A DNA stretch of 32,727 bases from Rhodospirillales bacterium (lineage in GTDB: Bacteria; Pseudomonadota; Alphaproteobacteria; Rhodospirillales; Casp-alpha2): contig JAGLED010000033.1 in assembly GCA_023145215.1 (NCBI GenBank), positions 1 through 32,727 of the forward strand, in the 5' to 3' direction. Below are positions 17,819 through 25,126 of the stretch, piece by piece. The notes beneath the pieces were generated by a model. That model was not told the DNA's origin, did no database searches, and worked only from the letters and a program-made list of their open reading frames with translations. How positions within the stretch are numbered: position 1 is the stretch's first letter; each line of letters starts with the position of its first letter. A program made the position numbers and the translations under genes.

Positions 17819-18217
17819 ATGCCGGGACCGATCTTTCATAATTTCGCCGCCGCGCCGACACACGTCGCGCCGTTTTCTCACGCGGTCGAGTGCGACGGCT
17901 GGGTGCAACTGACCGGGCAGATGCCGACCGACCCGGACGACGATACCAAACCGCTACCGGACGGCGTCGGCCCGCAGACCCGCCGCGTCATGGACAACCT
18001 GATCATCGTGCTGGGGGAACTCGGCCTTGGGCTGGAGCATGTCCTGTCCGTGCGTGTCTTCATCACCGAATTCGAGCGTGATTACGAAGAAATGAACGAC
18101 GTCTACAAAAGTTACTTCCCGGCCGACCGTCTGCCGGCCCGAACCTGCGTCGGTGTAACCGGCCTTGCAAAAGGGGCATTGGTTGAGATCGACATGGTTG
18201 CCAAAAGGCCGGACTGA
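17819..18217 (+). CDS. RidA family enamine/imine deaminase
   Basis: RidA proteins hydrolyse reactive enamine/imine intermediates released by PLP enzymes, protecting the cytoplasm. 132 residues, standard for this trimeric fold. The conserved active-site Arg is Arg108 (PARTCVGV) and the late acidic residue is Glu123 (LVEIDMVAK), both where E. coli RidA has its key residues. A strong ribosome site (AAGGGGGG) precedes the ATG. It begins 27 bases after the cyclic-nucleotide-binding gene and probably belongs to the same transcript. Whether it is RidA proper or one of the Rid2-7 subgroups cannot be settled here. Confidence 0.9.
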   Translation: MPGPIFHNFAAAPTHVAPFSHAVECDGWVQLTGQMPTDPDDDTKPLPDGVGPQTRRVMDNLIIVLGELGLGLEHVLSVRVFITEFERDYEEMNDVYKSYFPADRLPARTCVGVTGLAKGALVEIDMVAKRPD

Positions 18218-18279
18218 CTACTTTTAGTCGTCGTCCTGATCAGAGGTTAGGACCCATGAAAAGTTGGAGCAAGGTACGG

Positions 18280-18400
18280 ATCCCAAATCAGGTTTGGGAT
18301 GAGGATGTTGCTTGTGCTGATGATTGTCATTCCGGCGAAGTCCGGAATCCCCCAGGGCCAGAAGGTGACGCAGACCCCTGGCCCCCGGCTTGCACCGGGG
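18280..18400. repeat. Cluster of three REP-like palindromes
   Basis: Three perfect inverted repeats lie in a row: ATCCCAAA/TTTGGGAT (18280-18300, 5-base loop), ATTCCGG/CCGGAAT (18329-18348, 6-base loop) and CCCCGG/CCGGGG (18383-18400, 6-base loop). The wording of the second (TCATTCCGG...CCGGAAT) is like the repetitive extragenic palindromes common in alphaproteobacterial genomes. They fill the first half of the 394-base non-coding stretch between ridA and pntAA. A small open frame across them is not a credible gene. Confidence 0.6.
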
Positions 18401-18527
18401 CGACCGGTTACGCCTTGATAACGTTATGTTCCGGCCCATAGGGCAAGCGGCACCGGTGCCGTCGGGGATTTCATTGCAGACTCTTGAAAAAGCAGGTTCG
18501 GGGTGCCACTTGCGCTAGTATCCCGCA

Positions 18528-18566
18528 ACCGTCATAACTGCTTATGACCGTCACCGCGTAGACGGT
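18528..18566. promoter_or_regulatory. Two adjoining inverted repeats upstream of pntAA
   Basis: GTCATAA/TTATGAC (18531-18548, 4-base centre) is followed directly by ACCGTC/GACGGT (18547-18566, 8-base centre). ACCGTCA also occurs twice in direct orientation (18528 and 18547, 19 bases apart). They end 45 bases before the pntAA start, so they could be an operator or a leader hairpin. I could not assign a convincing -35/-10 pair nearby; the rest of the interval from 18401 holds nothing else that I recognise. Confidence 0.45.
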
Positions 18567-18611
18567 AAAAAGGTTGCGAAAACAAGAAGAACGGGTCTGA
18601 GAGAGGATGTC

Positions 18612-19838
18612 ATGAAAATTGCGATACCCAAGGAACGCGCACCGGGTGAAGACCGTGTCGCCGCGTCCATCGAGGTCATCGGAAAGCTGATCAATCTCGG
18701 CTGTGAGGTCGTGGTGGAATCGGGTGCCGGCGACGGCGCATCGATATCGGACGACGCCTTCAAGAATGCCGGCGCGTCGATCGCCAAGGACTTCGCCGCG
18801 ACGGTGAAGGATGCAGGCATGGTCTGGAAGATCACCGCGCCGAACAAGACCGAAAGCGGCAAGCTGTCGAAGGGGCAGGCGGTGTGCGCGCACCTCTCGG
18901 CACTGACGGATCCGGAAGGGGTCGAGGTTCTCGCGAAATCCGGTGCGACCGGGTACGCGATGGAACTGATGCCGCGGATCTCGCGAGCGCAGTCCATGGA
19001 CATCTTGTCGTCGCAGGCCAACCTCGCGGGCTACAAGGCGGTCCTGAACGCCGCCGAATTGTACGGCCGCGCCATGCCGATGATGATGACGGCGGCCGGT
19101 ACGGTCCCGCCCGCACGGGCGTTCATCATGGGGGTCGGCGTTGCCGGGCTACAGGCGATCGCAACGGCCAAGCGCCTGGGCGCCGCCGTGTCGGCGACCG
19201 ACGTTCGCCCCGCGACGAAGGAACAGGTGGCCTCGTTGGGGGGTAAATTCCTCGAAGTCGACCCGGAGATGGAGAAAGAGGCTGAAACCGAAGGCGGCTA
19301 CGCCAAGGAAATGCCGCCGGAGTATTTCGAAAAGCAAAAACAGAAGGTGCGTGAACACCTGCCCAAGCAGGACATTGTCGTCACCACGGCGCTGATTCCG
19401 GGCCGGCCGGCACCGAAACTGATCTCCAAGGACATGGTCGAAGCCATGAAGCCCGGCGCGGTGATCGTCGATATGGCGGCGGAAGCCGGCGGTAACTGCG
19501 AACTGACAAAGCCGGGCGAGGTCACGACCACGAACAACGGCGTCATTATCGACGGCCGCATGAACCTGCCGAGCCGGCTCGCGGAAACCGCGTCGGCGCT
19601 GTTCGCCAAGAACCTGTTCAATTTCGTCTCGCCGCACTTCGACAAGGAAAAGGGCGAATTCGCGTTCGACGAGGAAGACGCCACGGTCGAGGGGACGATG
19701 GTCTGCAAGGCCGGCAAGGTCGTCTCCGACCGGGTGGCGGAAGCGCTCGACGCCAAGGGCGGGGCCAAGAAGCCCGCACCGAAGAAAGCGGCGAAAAAGG
19801 ACGATGAAGAGAAAACCGAAGACGGGAAAGGGGCCTGA
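18612..19838 (+). CDS. pntAA: NAD(P) transhydrogenase subunit alpha part 1
   Basis: NAD(H)-binding domain I of the membrane-bound, proton-translocating transhydrogenase, which reduces NADP+ with NADH using the proton gradient. 408 residues. The opening [19 protein letters not shown] and the Rossmann motif [18 protein letters not shown] (near 178-195) with the following TDVRP are the domain's signatures; the separation of PntA into two genes is the Rhodospirillum-type arrangement. The last 30 residues form a low-complexity Lys/Ala/Pro/Asp/Glu tail (from about residue 380) not expected in the domain core. A GAGAGG site precedes the ATG. The next gene starts two bases after the stop. Confidence 0.95.
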   Translation: MKIAIPKERAPGEDRVAASIEVIGKLINLGCEVVVESGAGDGASISDDAFKNAGASIAKDFAATVKDAGMVWKITAPNKTESGKLSKGQAVCAHLSALTDPEGVEVLAKSGATGYAMELMPRISRAQSMDILSSQANLAGYKAVLNAAELYGRAMPMMMTAAGTVPPARAFIMGVGVAGLQAIATAKRLGAAVSATDVRPATKEQVASLGGKFLEVDPEMEKEAETEGGYAKEMPPEYFEKQKQKVREHLPKQDIVVTTALIPGRPAPKLISKDMVEAMKPGAVIVDMAAEAGGNCELTKPGEVTTTNNGVIIDGRMNLPSRLAETASALFAKNLFNFVSPHFDKEKGEFAFDEEDATVEGTMVCKAGKVVSDRVAEALDAKGGAKKPAPKKAAKKDDEEKTEDGKGA

Positions 19839-19840
19839 TC

Positions 19841-20269
19841 ATGGATAAAGCGACCCTTGCGGATAAAGCGGCCGAACTGGCCACGGGCCTCGAGAAACTG
19901 GCTCAGCAGGCCGGCGATCTCGCCCATTCGGCGACCCAGGTCGTCGTCGCCAACGGTGGCGACGTGGCAGCGGCGTCGGGTGGCGGGGCGGAATTCCTCT
20001 CGCTGTTCATCATCTTCGTGATGGCGTGCTTCGTCGGCTATCACGTGGTCTGGAACGTTACGCCTGCGCTGCACTCGCCTCTCATGGGCGTCACCAACGC
20101 GATCTCCTCGGTCATCATCGTCGGGGGTCTTCTGGCGGTTGGGCCCGATATCATGGACTTTTCCAAGGTCATGGGCTTTTTCGCGGTGCTATTAGCGTCG
20201 ATCAATATTTTCGGCGGCTTCATCGTGACGCAGCGCATGCTCGCCATGTTCAAAAAGAAGCAGAGATAG
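19841..20269 (+). CDS. pntAB: NAD(P) transhydrogenase subunit alpha part 2
   Basis: Membrane subunit carrying part of the proton channel (domain II) of the transhydrogenase. 142 residues. The first 50 residues are a hydrophilic, Ala-rich lead; then come about three to four helices, beginning at [20 protein letters not shown], with the conserved stretch [18 protein letters not shown] (near 68-85) that identifies the subunit. It lies between pntAA (2-base gap) and pntB (12-base gap) in one operon. The N-terminal lead is longer than I would expect for the shortest homologues, but not outside the family. Confidence 0.95.
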   Translation: MDKATLADKAAELATGLEKLAQQAGDLAHSATQVVVANGGDVAAASGGGAEFLSLFIIFVMACFVGYHVVWNVTPALHSPLMGVTNAISSVIIVGGLLAVGPDIMDFSKVMGFFAVLLASINIFGGFIVTQRMLAMFKKKQR

Positions 20270-20281
20270 GGGAGCGGGAAC

Positions 20282-21676
20282 ATGAGCGGTACACTTGTCG
20301 GATATTTTTACCTTATCTCTGCGGTCCTCTTCATTCTCGCGCTGAAGGGACTGTCCAACCCTGAAACCGCGCGCCGCGGCAACCTGTTCGGCATCATCGG
20401 GATGGTTATCGCCGTTGCGACCACCATCGCCCATCCGGACGTGGTTTCGTACGGCTGGATCGCCGTCGCCGTGCTGATCGGCGGTGCGATCGGCACCGTG
20501 GTCGCCAAAAAGATCGAGATGACCGCGCTGCCCGAACTGGTGGCGGCGTTCCACTCTCTCGTCGGCCTGGCGGCGGTGTTCGTGGCCCTTGCGGCACTTT
20601 ATCACCCCGAAGCCTATGAGATCGGGTCGGCCGGGTCGCTGCCCGCCGGTAGCCTCGTTGAAATGGGGCTTGGGATGGCCATCGGCGCGATTACGTTCTC
20701 GGGCTCGGTGATCGCATTCGCAAAACTGCGGGGCATCATGTCCGGGAACCCGATTACGTTCCCGGGCCAGCACTTGCTGAACCTCGTTGTGGCGCTGAGC
20801 ATGCTGGCGTTGCTGGTCTACTTCTGCCAGTCCGAGAGCTATGCGGCGTTCTGGGCGTTGTTGATCCTGTCGTTCGCCATCGGCTTCCTGATCATTATCC
20901 CGATCGGCGGCGCGGATATGCCCGTGGTCGTCTCGATGCTGAACTCGTACTCGGGGTGGGCGGCCGCCGGCATCGGCTTTACGCTCGCCAACCCGGCGTT
21001 GATCATCACCGGCGCGCTCGTCGGCTCTTCGGGGGCCATCCTCAGCTATATCATGTGCAAGGGGATGAACCGGTCGATCATCAACGTGCTGCTGGGCGGC
21101 TTCGGCGGCGACAGTGCAGGCGGTGCGGGAGCGTCCAGCGACCCGGACAAGCAGGCCAAGTCGGGCGCCGCCCCGGATGCGGCGTTCATTATGAACAACG
21201 CCTCCAAGGTCATCATCGTGCCGGGCTATGGCATGGCGGTGGCGCAGGCGCAGCACGCGGTCCGTGAGATGGCTGACAAGCTGAAAGAAGAAGGCATCGA
21301 CGTTAAGTACGCCATCCACCCGGTGGCGGGCCGTATGCCGGGGCACATGAACGTGCTGCTGGCCGAAGCCAACGTCCCCTATGACGAGGTGTTTGAACTG
21401 GAAGAGATCAATCACGAGTTCTCGACCGCCGACGTCGCCTACGTCATCGGCGCCAACGACGTGACCAACCCGGTCGCCAAGACCGATCCGTCGTCGCCCA
21501 TCGCGGGTATGCCGATCCTGGATGTCGAGAAGGCGGGGACGGTGCTGTTCGTGAAGCGCTCGCTCAGCCCGGGCTATGCCGGGGTCGACAACCCGCTGTT
21601 CTATGCCGACAACACCATCATGTTGTTCGGCGACGCCAAGGAGATGACCGAAGACATCGTCGGTTCGCTGGAATAG
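20282..21676 (+). CDS. pntB: NAD(P) transhydrogenase subunit beta
   Basis: Carries the rest of the membrane domain and the NADP(H)-binding domain III. 464 residues, the usual length. The first 270 or so residues contain about nine helices; domain III opens at VIIVPGYGMAVAQAQHAV (near 310) and includes HPVAGRMPGHMNVLLAEA, GANDVTNP and the late KRSLSPGYAG motif, all involved in NADP(H) binding. A Gly/Ser/Ala linker near residues 275-300 joins the two domains. A ribosome site (GGGGAGCGGG) is eight bases before the ATG. A hairpin cluster follows the stop at once. Confidence 0.96.
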   Translation: MSGTLVGYFYLISAVLFILALKGLSNPETARRGNLFGIIGMVIAVATTIAHPDVVSYGWIAVAVLIGGAIGTVVAKKIEMTALPELVAAFHSLVGLAAVFVALAALYHPEAYEIGSAGSLPAGSLVEMGLGMAIGAITFSGSVIAFAKLRGIMSGNPITFPGQHLLNLVVALSMLALLVYFCQSESYAAFWALLILSFAIGFLIIIPIGGADMPVVVSMLNSYSGWAAAGIGFTLANPALIITGALVGSSGAILSYIMCKGMNRSIINVLLGGFGGDSAGGAGASSDPDKQAKSGAAPDAAFIMNNASKVIIVPGYGMAVAQAQHAVREMADKLKEEGIDVKYAIHPVAGRMPGHMNVLLAEANVPYDEVFELEEINHEFSTADVAYVIGANDVTNPVAKTDPSSPIAGMPILDVEKAGTVLFVKRSLSPGYAGVDNPLFYADNTIMLFGDAKEMTEDIVGSLE

Positions 21677-21682
21677 GCCTCG

Positions 21683-21776
21683 CACCCTCTCCCTCGGGAG
21701 AGGGTGGCGCGCTTGCGCGCCGGGTGAGGGGCATGATCGATGGCCCCTCATCCTGTCCTCCTTCTCCCAAGGGAGA
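21683..21776. repeat. Hairpin-rich extragenic repeat after pntB
   Basis: Four inverted repeats in 94 bases: CACCCTCTCCC/GGGAGAGGGTG (21683-21706, 2-base loop), GGCGCGC/GCGCGCC (21706-21721, 2-base loop), TGAGGGGC/GCCCCTCA (21725-21750) and TCTCCC/GGGAGA (21763-21776). The style (CCTCTCCC...GGTGAGGGG...) is that of widespread proteobacterial extragenic repeats. There is no T-run, so it is not a standard terminator, but it separates the convergent pntB and Bcr/CflA genes and may protect or end both transcripts. Confidence 0.6.
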
Positions 21777-21821
21777 TGGAACCCTGTAGGGATATTCCCC
21801 TAAGTGACGATCTGCGGGGTG

Positions 21822-23039
21822 TTACCCGACTTCCGGCTCCTGACCGTGCTCTGTCCACGACATCATCAGGATCGACAGCGTCGCCAGCACCGCAAAGCCG
21901 GTCACCAGCGGCAGCACGGTGCCGTCATAAAAGTGCCCGACGGCCCAACCCAGTGGTAACGAGATGAACGACTGCAGTGCGCCGACCAGCGCCGCGCCGA
22001 GGCCGGCCATATGGCCCAGCGGTTCCATCGCCAGCGCGTTGAAATTCCCGAACAGCATGCCGACGCAGAAGAACGTGCACATCAGCCACGCCATGAATAG
22101 CGGCAAGGGCGGTATACCCTGCCATTGGGTTGCGGCCCCGATCAGCATGGCGCCGGAGACGAAAATAATGCCGATCAGCGCGCGGCGGCTCAGGTAGCGC
22201 ATCCCGAGTTTCATGACGAGCTTGGAATTGACGATGGACGCGGTGCCGATGGCGAGCGCGGCAATCCCGAAATAGATCGGGAACAGCTCGCCCAGCTTGT
22301 AGGTAGTCTGGAAAATCTGCTGCGCCGAGCTGAGATAGCCGAGAAACGCGCCGAACACGATCCCGGCGCTGACCGTGTAGCCGACCGCCATGCGTCTGGA
22401 AGCGAAGTCGCGGATTCCGCCATAGATCGCCTTGAGCGAAAACGGGCGGTGTTTCTCGGGCGTCAGCGTTTCCGGCTGGCGCAGTGCGAACCAGGAAAAG
22501 CAGATCACTGCCATGCCAATCAGGAACTGGAACGTCGCGTGCCAGTCGGCGGCGATGATAAGGCCTTGGCCGATGCTGGGGGCGACGGCGGGCACCAGGA
22601 TAAATACCGCCATGGCGATGGACATGACGCGCGCCATTGGCCGCCCGTGGTAGCTATCGCGGACGATTGCGACGGTGATGATGCGCGACGGCGCCGCGCC
22701 CAGACCTTGCAGGATGCGCCCGGCGAGCATGGTCATAAGGTCCGTGGCATAGAGCGACGTCAGGCAGCCGACGATGAAGATCGCATAACCGATATAGATC
22801 GTGCGTTTACGGCCGATGGCGTCCGAAAGCGGTCCGGCGACGAGCTGCCCGACGGCGAAGCCCGCGAACAGCGACGAAATCACAAGCTGCGCGTCGTTCG
22901 GGTCCTCGACCCCTAGTTCGCTGCCGATCACGCCCAAGGCCGGCATCATGATATCGGTGGCCATGGCGACGATCGAAATCATCAGCGCCACCATGGTGGT
23001 GAATTCAAGCAGGGAGAGGGGTTTCAAGTCGCGTTGCAT
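21822..23039 (-). CDS. Bcr/CflA-type MFS drug efflux transporter
   Basis: Twelve-helix major facilitator of the drug:H+ antiporter type. 405 residues. The first helix carries ATDIMMPALGVIG, the family hallmark with its membrane-embedded Asp29; motif A is GPLSDAIGRKRT (residues 69-80) and motif C-like GLGAAPSRI...VAIVRD follows in helices 4-5. These features match the Bcr/CflA subfamily. It is convergent with pntB across a hairpin-rich repeat and transcribed toward it from the same strand as rpsU; the rpsU terminator (23122-23152) lies between the two, so it should have its own promoter. Substrate unknown. Confidence 0.9.
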   Translation of the reverse strand: MQRDLKPLSLLEFTTMVALMISIVAMATDIMMPALGVIGSELGVEDPNDAQLVISSLFAGFAVGQLVAGPLSDAIGRKRTIYIGYAIFIVGCLTSLYATDLMTMLAGRILQGLGAAPSRIITVAIVRDSYHGRPMARVMSIAMAVFILVPAVAPSIGQGLIIAADWHATFQFLIGMAVICFSWFALRQPETLTPEKHRPFSLKAIYGGIRDFASRRMAVGYTVSAGIVFGAFLGYLSSAQQIFQTTYKLGELFPIYFGIAALAIGTASIVNSKLVMKLGMRYLSRRALIGIIFVSGAMLIGAATQWQGIPPLPLFMAWLMCTFFCVGMLFGNFNALAMEPLGHMAGLGAALVGALQSFISLPLGWAVGHFYDGTVLPLVTGFAVLATLSILMMSWTEHGQEPEVG

Positions 23040-23121
23040 GGTGTCTTTTAGCGCCGGTTCCGGTTGCCGTCGATGGCGCGCCCGGGTGCGGAGACACCAA
23101 ATTCATATCCCCAAACACGAC

Positions 23122-23152
23122 AAAAACCGCCCGGGAGAAATCTCGGGCGGTT
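23122..23152 (-). terminator. Rho-independent terminator of rpsU
   Basis: Read on the minus strand, AACCGCCC and GGGCGGTT form an 8-bp GC-rich stem, with inner pairing (GAGA/TCTC) in the loop, followed by TTTTTG. It lies 44 bases after the rpsU stop. Confidence 0.85.
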
Positions 23153-23195
23153 CGTCATGTTCGGCATCCCCGAGGGGACGGTCGATGGCGTGTGC

Positions 23196-23399
23196 TTAGA
23201 AACCCTCGCGCTCGATGCGCTTACGCTCGAGCTTACGGGCGCGGCGGACGGCTTCGGCCTTTTCGCGCGCACGGCGTTCGGACGGCTTTTCGTACGAACG
23301 GCGCAGTTTCATTTCACGGAAGATGCCCTCGCGCTGCATTTTCTTTTTGAGCGCCTTAAGAGCCTGATCGACGTTGTTATCACGAACGGTGACTTGCAC
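23196..23399 (-). CDS. rpsU: 30S ribosomal protein S21
   Basis: Small basic ribosomal protein of the 30S platform, near the anti-Shine-Dalgarno region, needed for initiation. 67 residues. The sequence from [19 protein letters not shown] through [16 protein letters not shown] and a Lys/Arg-rich end is unmistakable S21. The start is GTG at 23399, with only a weak ribosome site (AAGAGA); weak sites are common for S21, which itself influences initiation. It is a monocistronic unit with a good promoter at 23479-23507, a 73-base leader carrying a hairpin, and its own terminator. Confidence 0.95.
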   Translation of the reverse strand: MQVTVRDNNVDQALKALKKKMQREGIFREMKLRRSYEKPSERRAREKAEAVRRARKLERKRIEREGF

Positions 23400-23449
23400 G
23401 GGTGTCTGTCTCTTTCCAACTATCTACAAATAGGGCACAACGGCCATGT

Positions 23450-23469
23450 TCGCAGGGCCATCCCTGCGA
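23450..23469. promoter_or_regulatory. Perfect 8-bp hairpin at the start of the rpsU leader
   Basis: TCGCAGGG and CCCTGCGA are separated by CCAT. With the predicted rpsU start point near 23472, the hairpin would be at the extreme 5' end of the transcript. It could stabilise the mRNA or act as an autoregulatory site; neither is shown. Confidence 0.45.
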
Positions 23470-23478
23470 GTGACGGGC

Positions 23479-23507
23479 CTTATATCAAAGCTTAGGGGCC
23501 CTGTGAA
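23479..23507 (-). promoter_or_regulatory. rpsU promoter
   Basis: On the minus strand, TTCACA (23502-23507) and TATAAG (23479-23484) are separated by 17 bases, and TGA precedes the -10 (extended -10). Both hexamers match the vegetative consensus in five of six positions. Confidence 0.65.
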
Positions 23508-23570
23508 GGGCGAATTGCGTTATTTTTTTAACCATTCGGATAACGCGAGGCGCTTGAAAAGGAAGGAAAA

Positions 23571-24089
23571 ATGGCGGTTTTGAAAATCGCACGCATGGGG
23601 CATCCGGCCCTGATGGGCGTCGCCCGGCCGGTTTCAGACCCCACTGAGCCGGGAATCCGGCGCCTGGCGCAGGATATGCTGGATACCATGCGGGATGCGC
23701 CGGGGATCGGTCTGGCCGCCCCGCAAGTGCATGTACCGCTTCGTATGGTGATCTACATGGTCCCTGAAAGCCGTACAAACGACAGTGAGGGCCAACCCCT
23801 GACGGTGCTGATCAACCCCGAGATCACGGTCCTGGACGAAACCACGGAAGAGGGGGTTGAAGGGTGCCTTTCTCTGCCCGGTATGTCGGGCAAAGTAGCC
23901 CGGCCCCGTCATATTCGCGTTCAGGCCCTCGATCTGGACGGGAACGAACTGGATTACGAGGCCGAAGGGTTCCACGCCCGGGTGATACAACACGAATGCG
24001 ACCATTTGGACGGCATTCTTTACCCCATGCGGATGACCGATCTCGCGAGCTTCGGCTACGTCGAGGAAATGACGAAACCGTCCGAATAG
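23571..24089 (+). CDS. def: Peptide deformylase
   Basis: Removes the N-terminal formyl group from nascent proteins; an iron or zinc metalloenzyme. 172 residues. All three family motifs are present: GIGLAAPQ (45-52), EGCLS (97-101, metal-ligand Cys99) and HECDH (141-145, His141 and His145 as metal ligands, Glu142 as catalyst). An AAGGA ribosome site precedes the ATG. The upstream 90 bases contain a GCGTTAT/ATAACGC inverted repeat (around 23517-23546) and the octamer TTAACCAT (23528-23535). The usual partner fmt is absent here; instead COQ9 follows 26 bases downstream and is probably co-transcribed. Confidence 0.96.
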   Translation: MAVLKIARMGHPALMGVARPVSDPTEPGIRRLAQDMLDTMRDAPGIGLAAPQVHVPLRMVIYMVPESRTNDSEGQPLTVLINPEITVLDETTEEGVEGCLSLPGMSGKVARPRHIRVQALDLDGNELDYEAEGFHARVIQHECDHLDGILYPMRMTDLASFGYVEEMTKPSE

Positions 24090-24115
24090 GTTAGGATTCG
24101 CCGAAAGGAAAGATC

Positions 24116-24787
24116 ATGCCCGTGACCGCCGAGAACGACCTGCATGAACGCACCCGCGTCGACGACCAGAAACTGCGCGATCGCTTGTTTGAAGCTGCAT
24201 TGCCGCACGTTCCCTTCGACGGCTGGACGGAAAAGGCATTGGAACAGGCCGAAGCCGACTCCGGACTGGGTGAAGGGGCTGCCTACCGGGCATTTCCGGG
24301 CGGGATGGCGGATATGGCGGCGCATGCGTCCGATTATTTCGACCGCAAGATGCTGGCGGCACTCGATAAGATGGATGGGGCGTCGATGAAGGTCCGCGAG
24401 CGCGTCACCGCCGGTGTACGCGCCCGGATCGAGGCCTGCGCCCCCTATAAAGAGGCGCATCGCCGCTTGATGGCATATCTGGCACTGCCGATACACAAGG
24501 CCTTGGGTGCCCGTCTGGCCTGGGAGACGTGCAATCGCATCTGGTACTGGGCCGGCGACGAAGCCACGGATTTCAACTATTACACCAAGCGCGGTTTATT
24601 ATTCCCCGTCTACACGACGACGGTACTGTACTGGCACGCCGACCATTCAGAAGGGCATGGGGATACATGGGGGTATCTTGACCGCCGCATTGCCGACGTC
24701 CTTAAAATTCCCGGATATCAGGCCCGTTTCAGGAACAAACTGAGCCGCTTGCCGAACCCGTTCCGGATGTTCCGGCGTCCCGCGTGA
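24116..24787 (+). CDS. COQ9 family ubiquinone biosynthesis protein
   Basis: COQ9 binds lipids and presents ubiquinone precursors to COQ7-type hydroxylases. 223 residues, TetR-like helical fold. The N-terminal helix region LFEAALPHVPFDGWTEKALEQA, the middle WETCNRIWYWAGDEATDFNYYTKR and the region after it (LLFPVYTTTVLYW) are the conserved family core; the last two hold the lipid-binding surface. There is no helix-turn-helix function expected despite the TetR-like fold. A good AAAGGAAAG site precedes the ATG. Downstream, five bases after the stop, begins the T-run of a minus-strand terminator. Confidence 0.92.
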   Translation: MPVTAENDLHERTRVDDQKLRDRLFEAALPHVPFDGWTEKALEQAEADSGLGEGAAYRAFPGGMADMAAHASDYFDRKMLAALDKMDGASMKVRERVTAGVRARIEACAPYKEAHRRLMAYLALPIHKALGARLAWETCNRIWYWAGDEATDFNYYTKRGLLFPVYTTTVLYWHADHSEGHGDTWGYLDRRIADVLKIPGYQARFRNKLSRLPNPFRMFRRPA

Positions 24788-24791
24788 CCTT

Positions 24792-24829
24792 GAAAGAAAA
24801 ACGGGGCACGGTCCTTGGACCGTGCCCCG
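24792..24829 (-). terminator. Very strong minus-strand terminator
   Basis: A perfect 13-bp stem (24802-24814 with 24817-24829, two-base loop TT on the plus strand) is followed, on the minus strand, by TTTTTCTTTC. On the plus strand the hairpin has no T-run, so it is built to stop leftward transcription. No protein gene on the minus strand reads into it, which points to a short RNA gene at 24830-24970. Confidence 0.85.
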
Positions 24830-24970
24830 CAATCAGGGGTGAGATCGCACTGTTTGTAAGTGCGGCGCCGGAAGGGGGAGTTCCGGCTGCGAGGATTTCC
24901 CATCGCTGAGAAACATATGGGGCGGGAAATTGGCCTCTGCCAGTCACGTGCGAACACGGTTTTGTGAGTG
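24798..24970 (-). ncRNA. Candidate 6S-like small RNA
   Basis: The minus strand here has no credible protein gene, yet it is dense in complementary segments and ends in a strong terminator. Stems: GAGG/CCTC and ATTTCCC/GGGAAAT (24891-24901 with 24924-24937) form a long apical hairpin; TCGCAC/GTGCGA (24845-24850 with 24948-24953) closes the structure; and GCCGGAA/TTCCGGC (24867-24887) is a small hairpin inside the large central loop. A long closed helix with an open centre bearing a small hairpin is the 6S RNA plan, and the 5' part contains TGTTCGC, as in E. coli 6S. A second hairpin, GCACT/AGTGC, competes with the closing stem. The 5' end and promoter are not certain. It lies between rpsU-def-COQ9 and purK. 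Identity is inference from structure; a different regulatory RNA is possible. Confidence 0.5.
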
Positions 24971-25126
24971 TCGGCCGATGTATCCTGAGAATCGCCGACG
25001 AATCGAATTCGCGTCCGCTGGAATCCGCGGATTTCCGGTTTTTGAAGCATGGTAAGCGTTTAAGCTGCAGGACTCGCATCGCCGGTGCGCGTCGGCTATG
25101 ATTTTCGCGGTTAACCGGAGATGCCC

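Noticed and set aside
18256-18441. 61-codon plus-strand open frame
   Set aside because: Lies inside REP-like repeats, with no ribosome site or patterned sequence.
20192-21751. Long open frame (519 codons) on the minus strand opposite pntB
   Set aside because: It covers a certain gene and has His/Arg/Asp-rich composition typical of antisense frames in GC-rich DNA.
24802-24829. Terminator for the def-COQ9 transcript
   Set aside because: On the plus strand no T-run follows the stem, so it should work only leftward.
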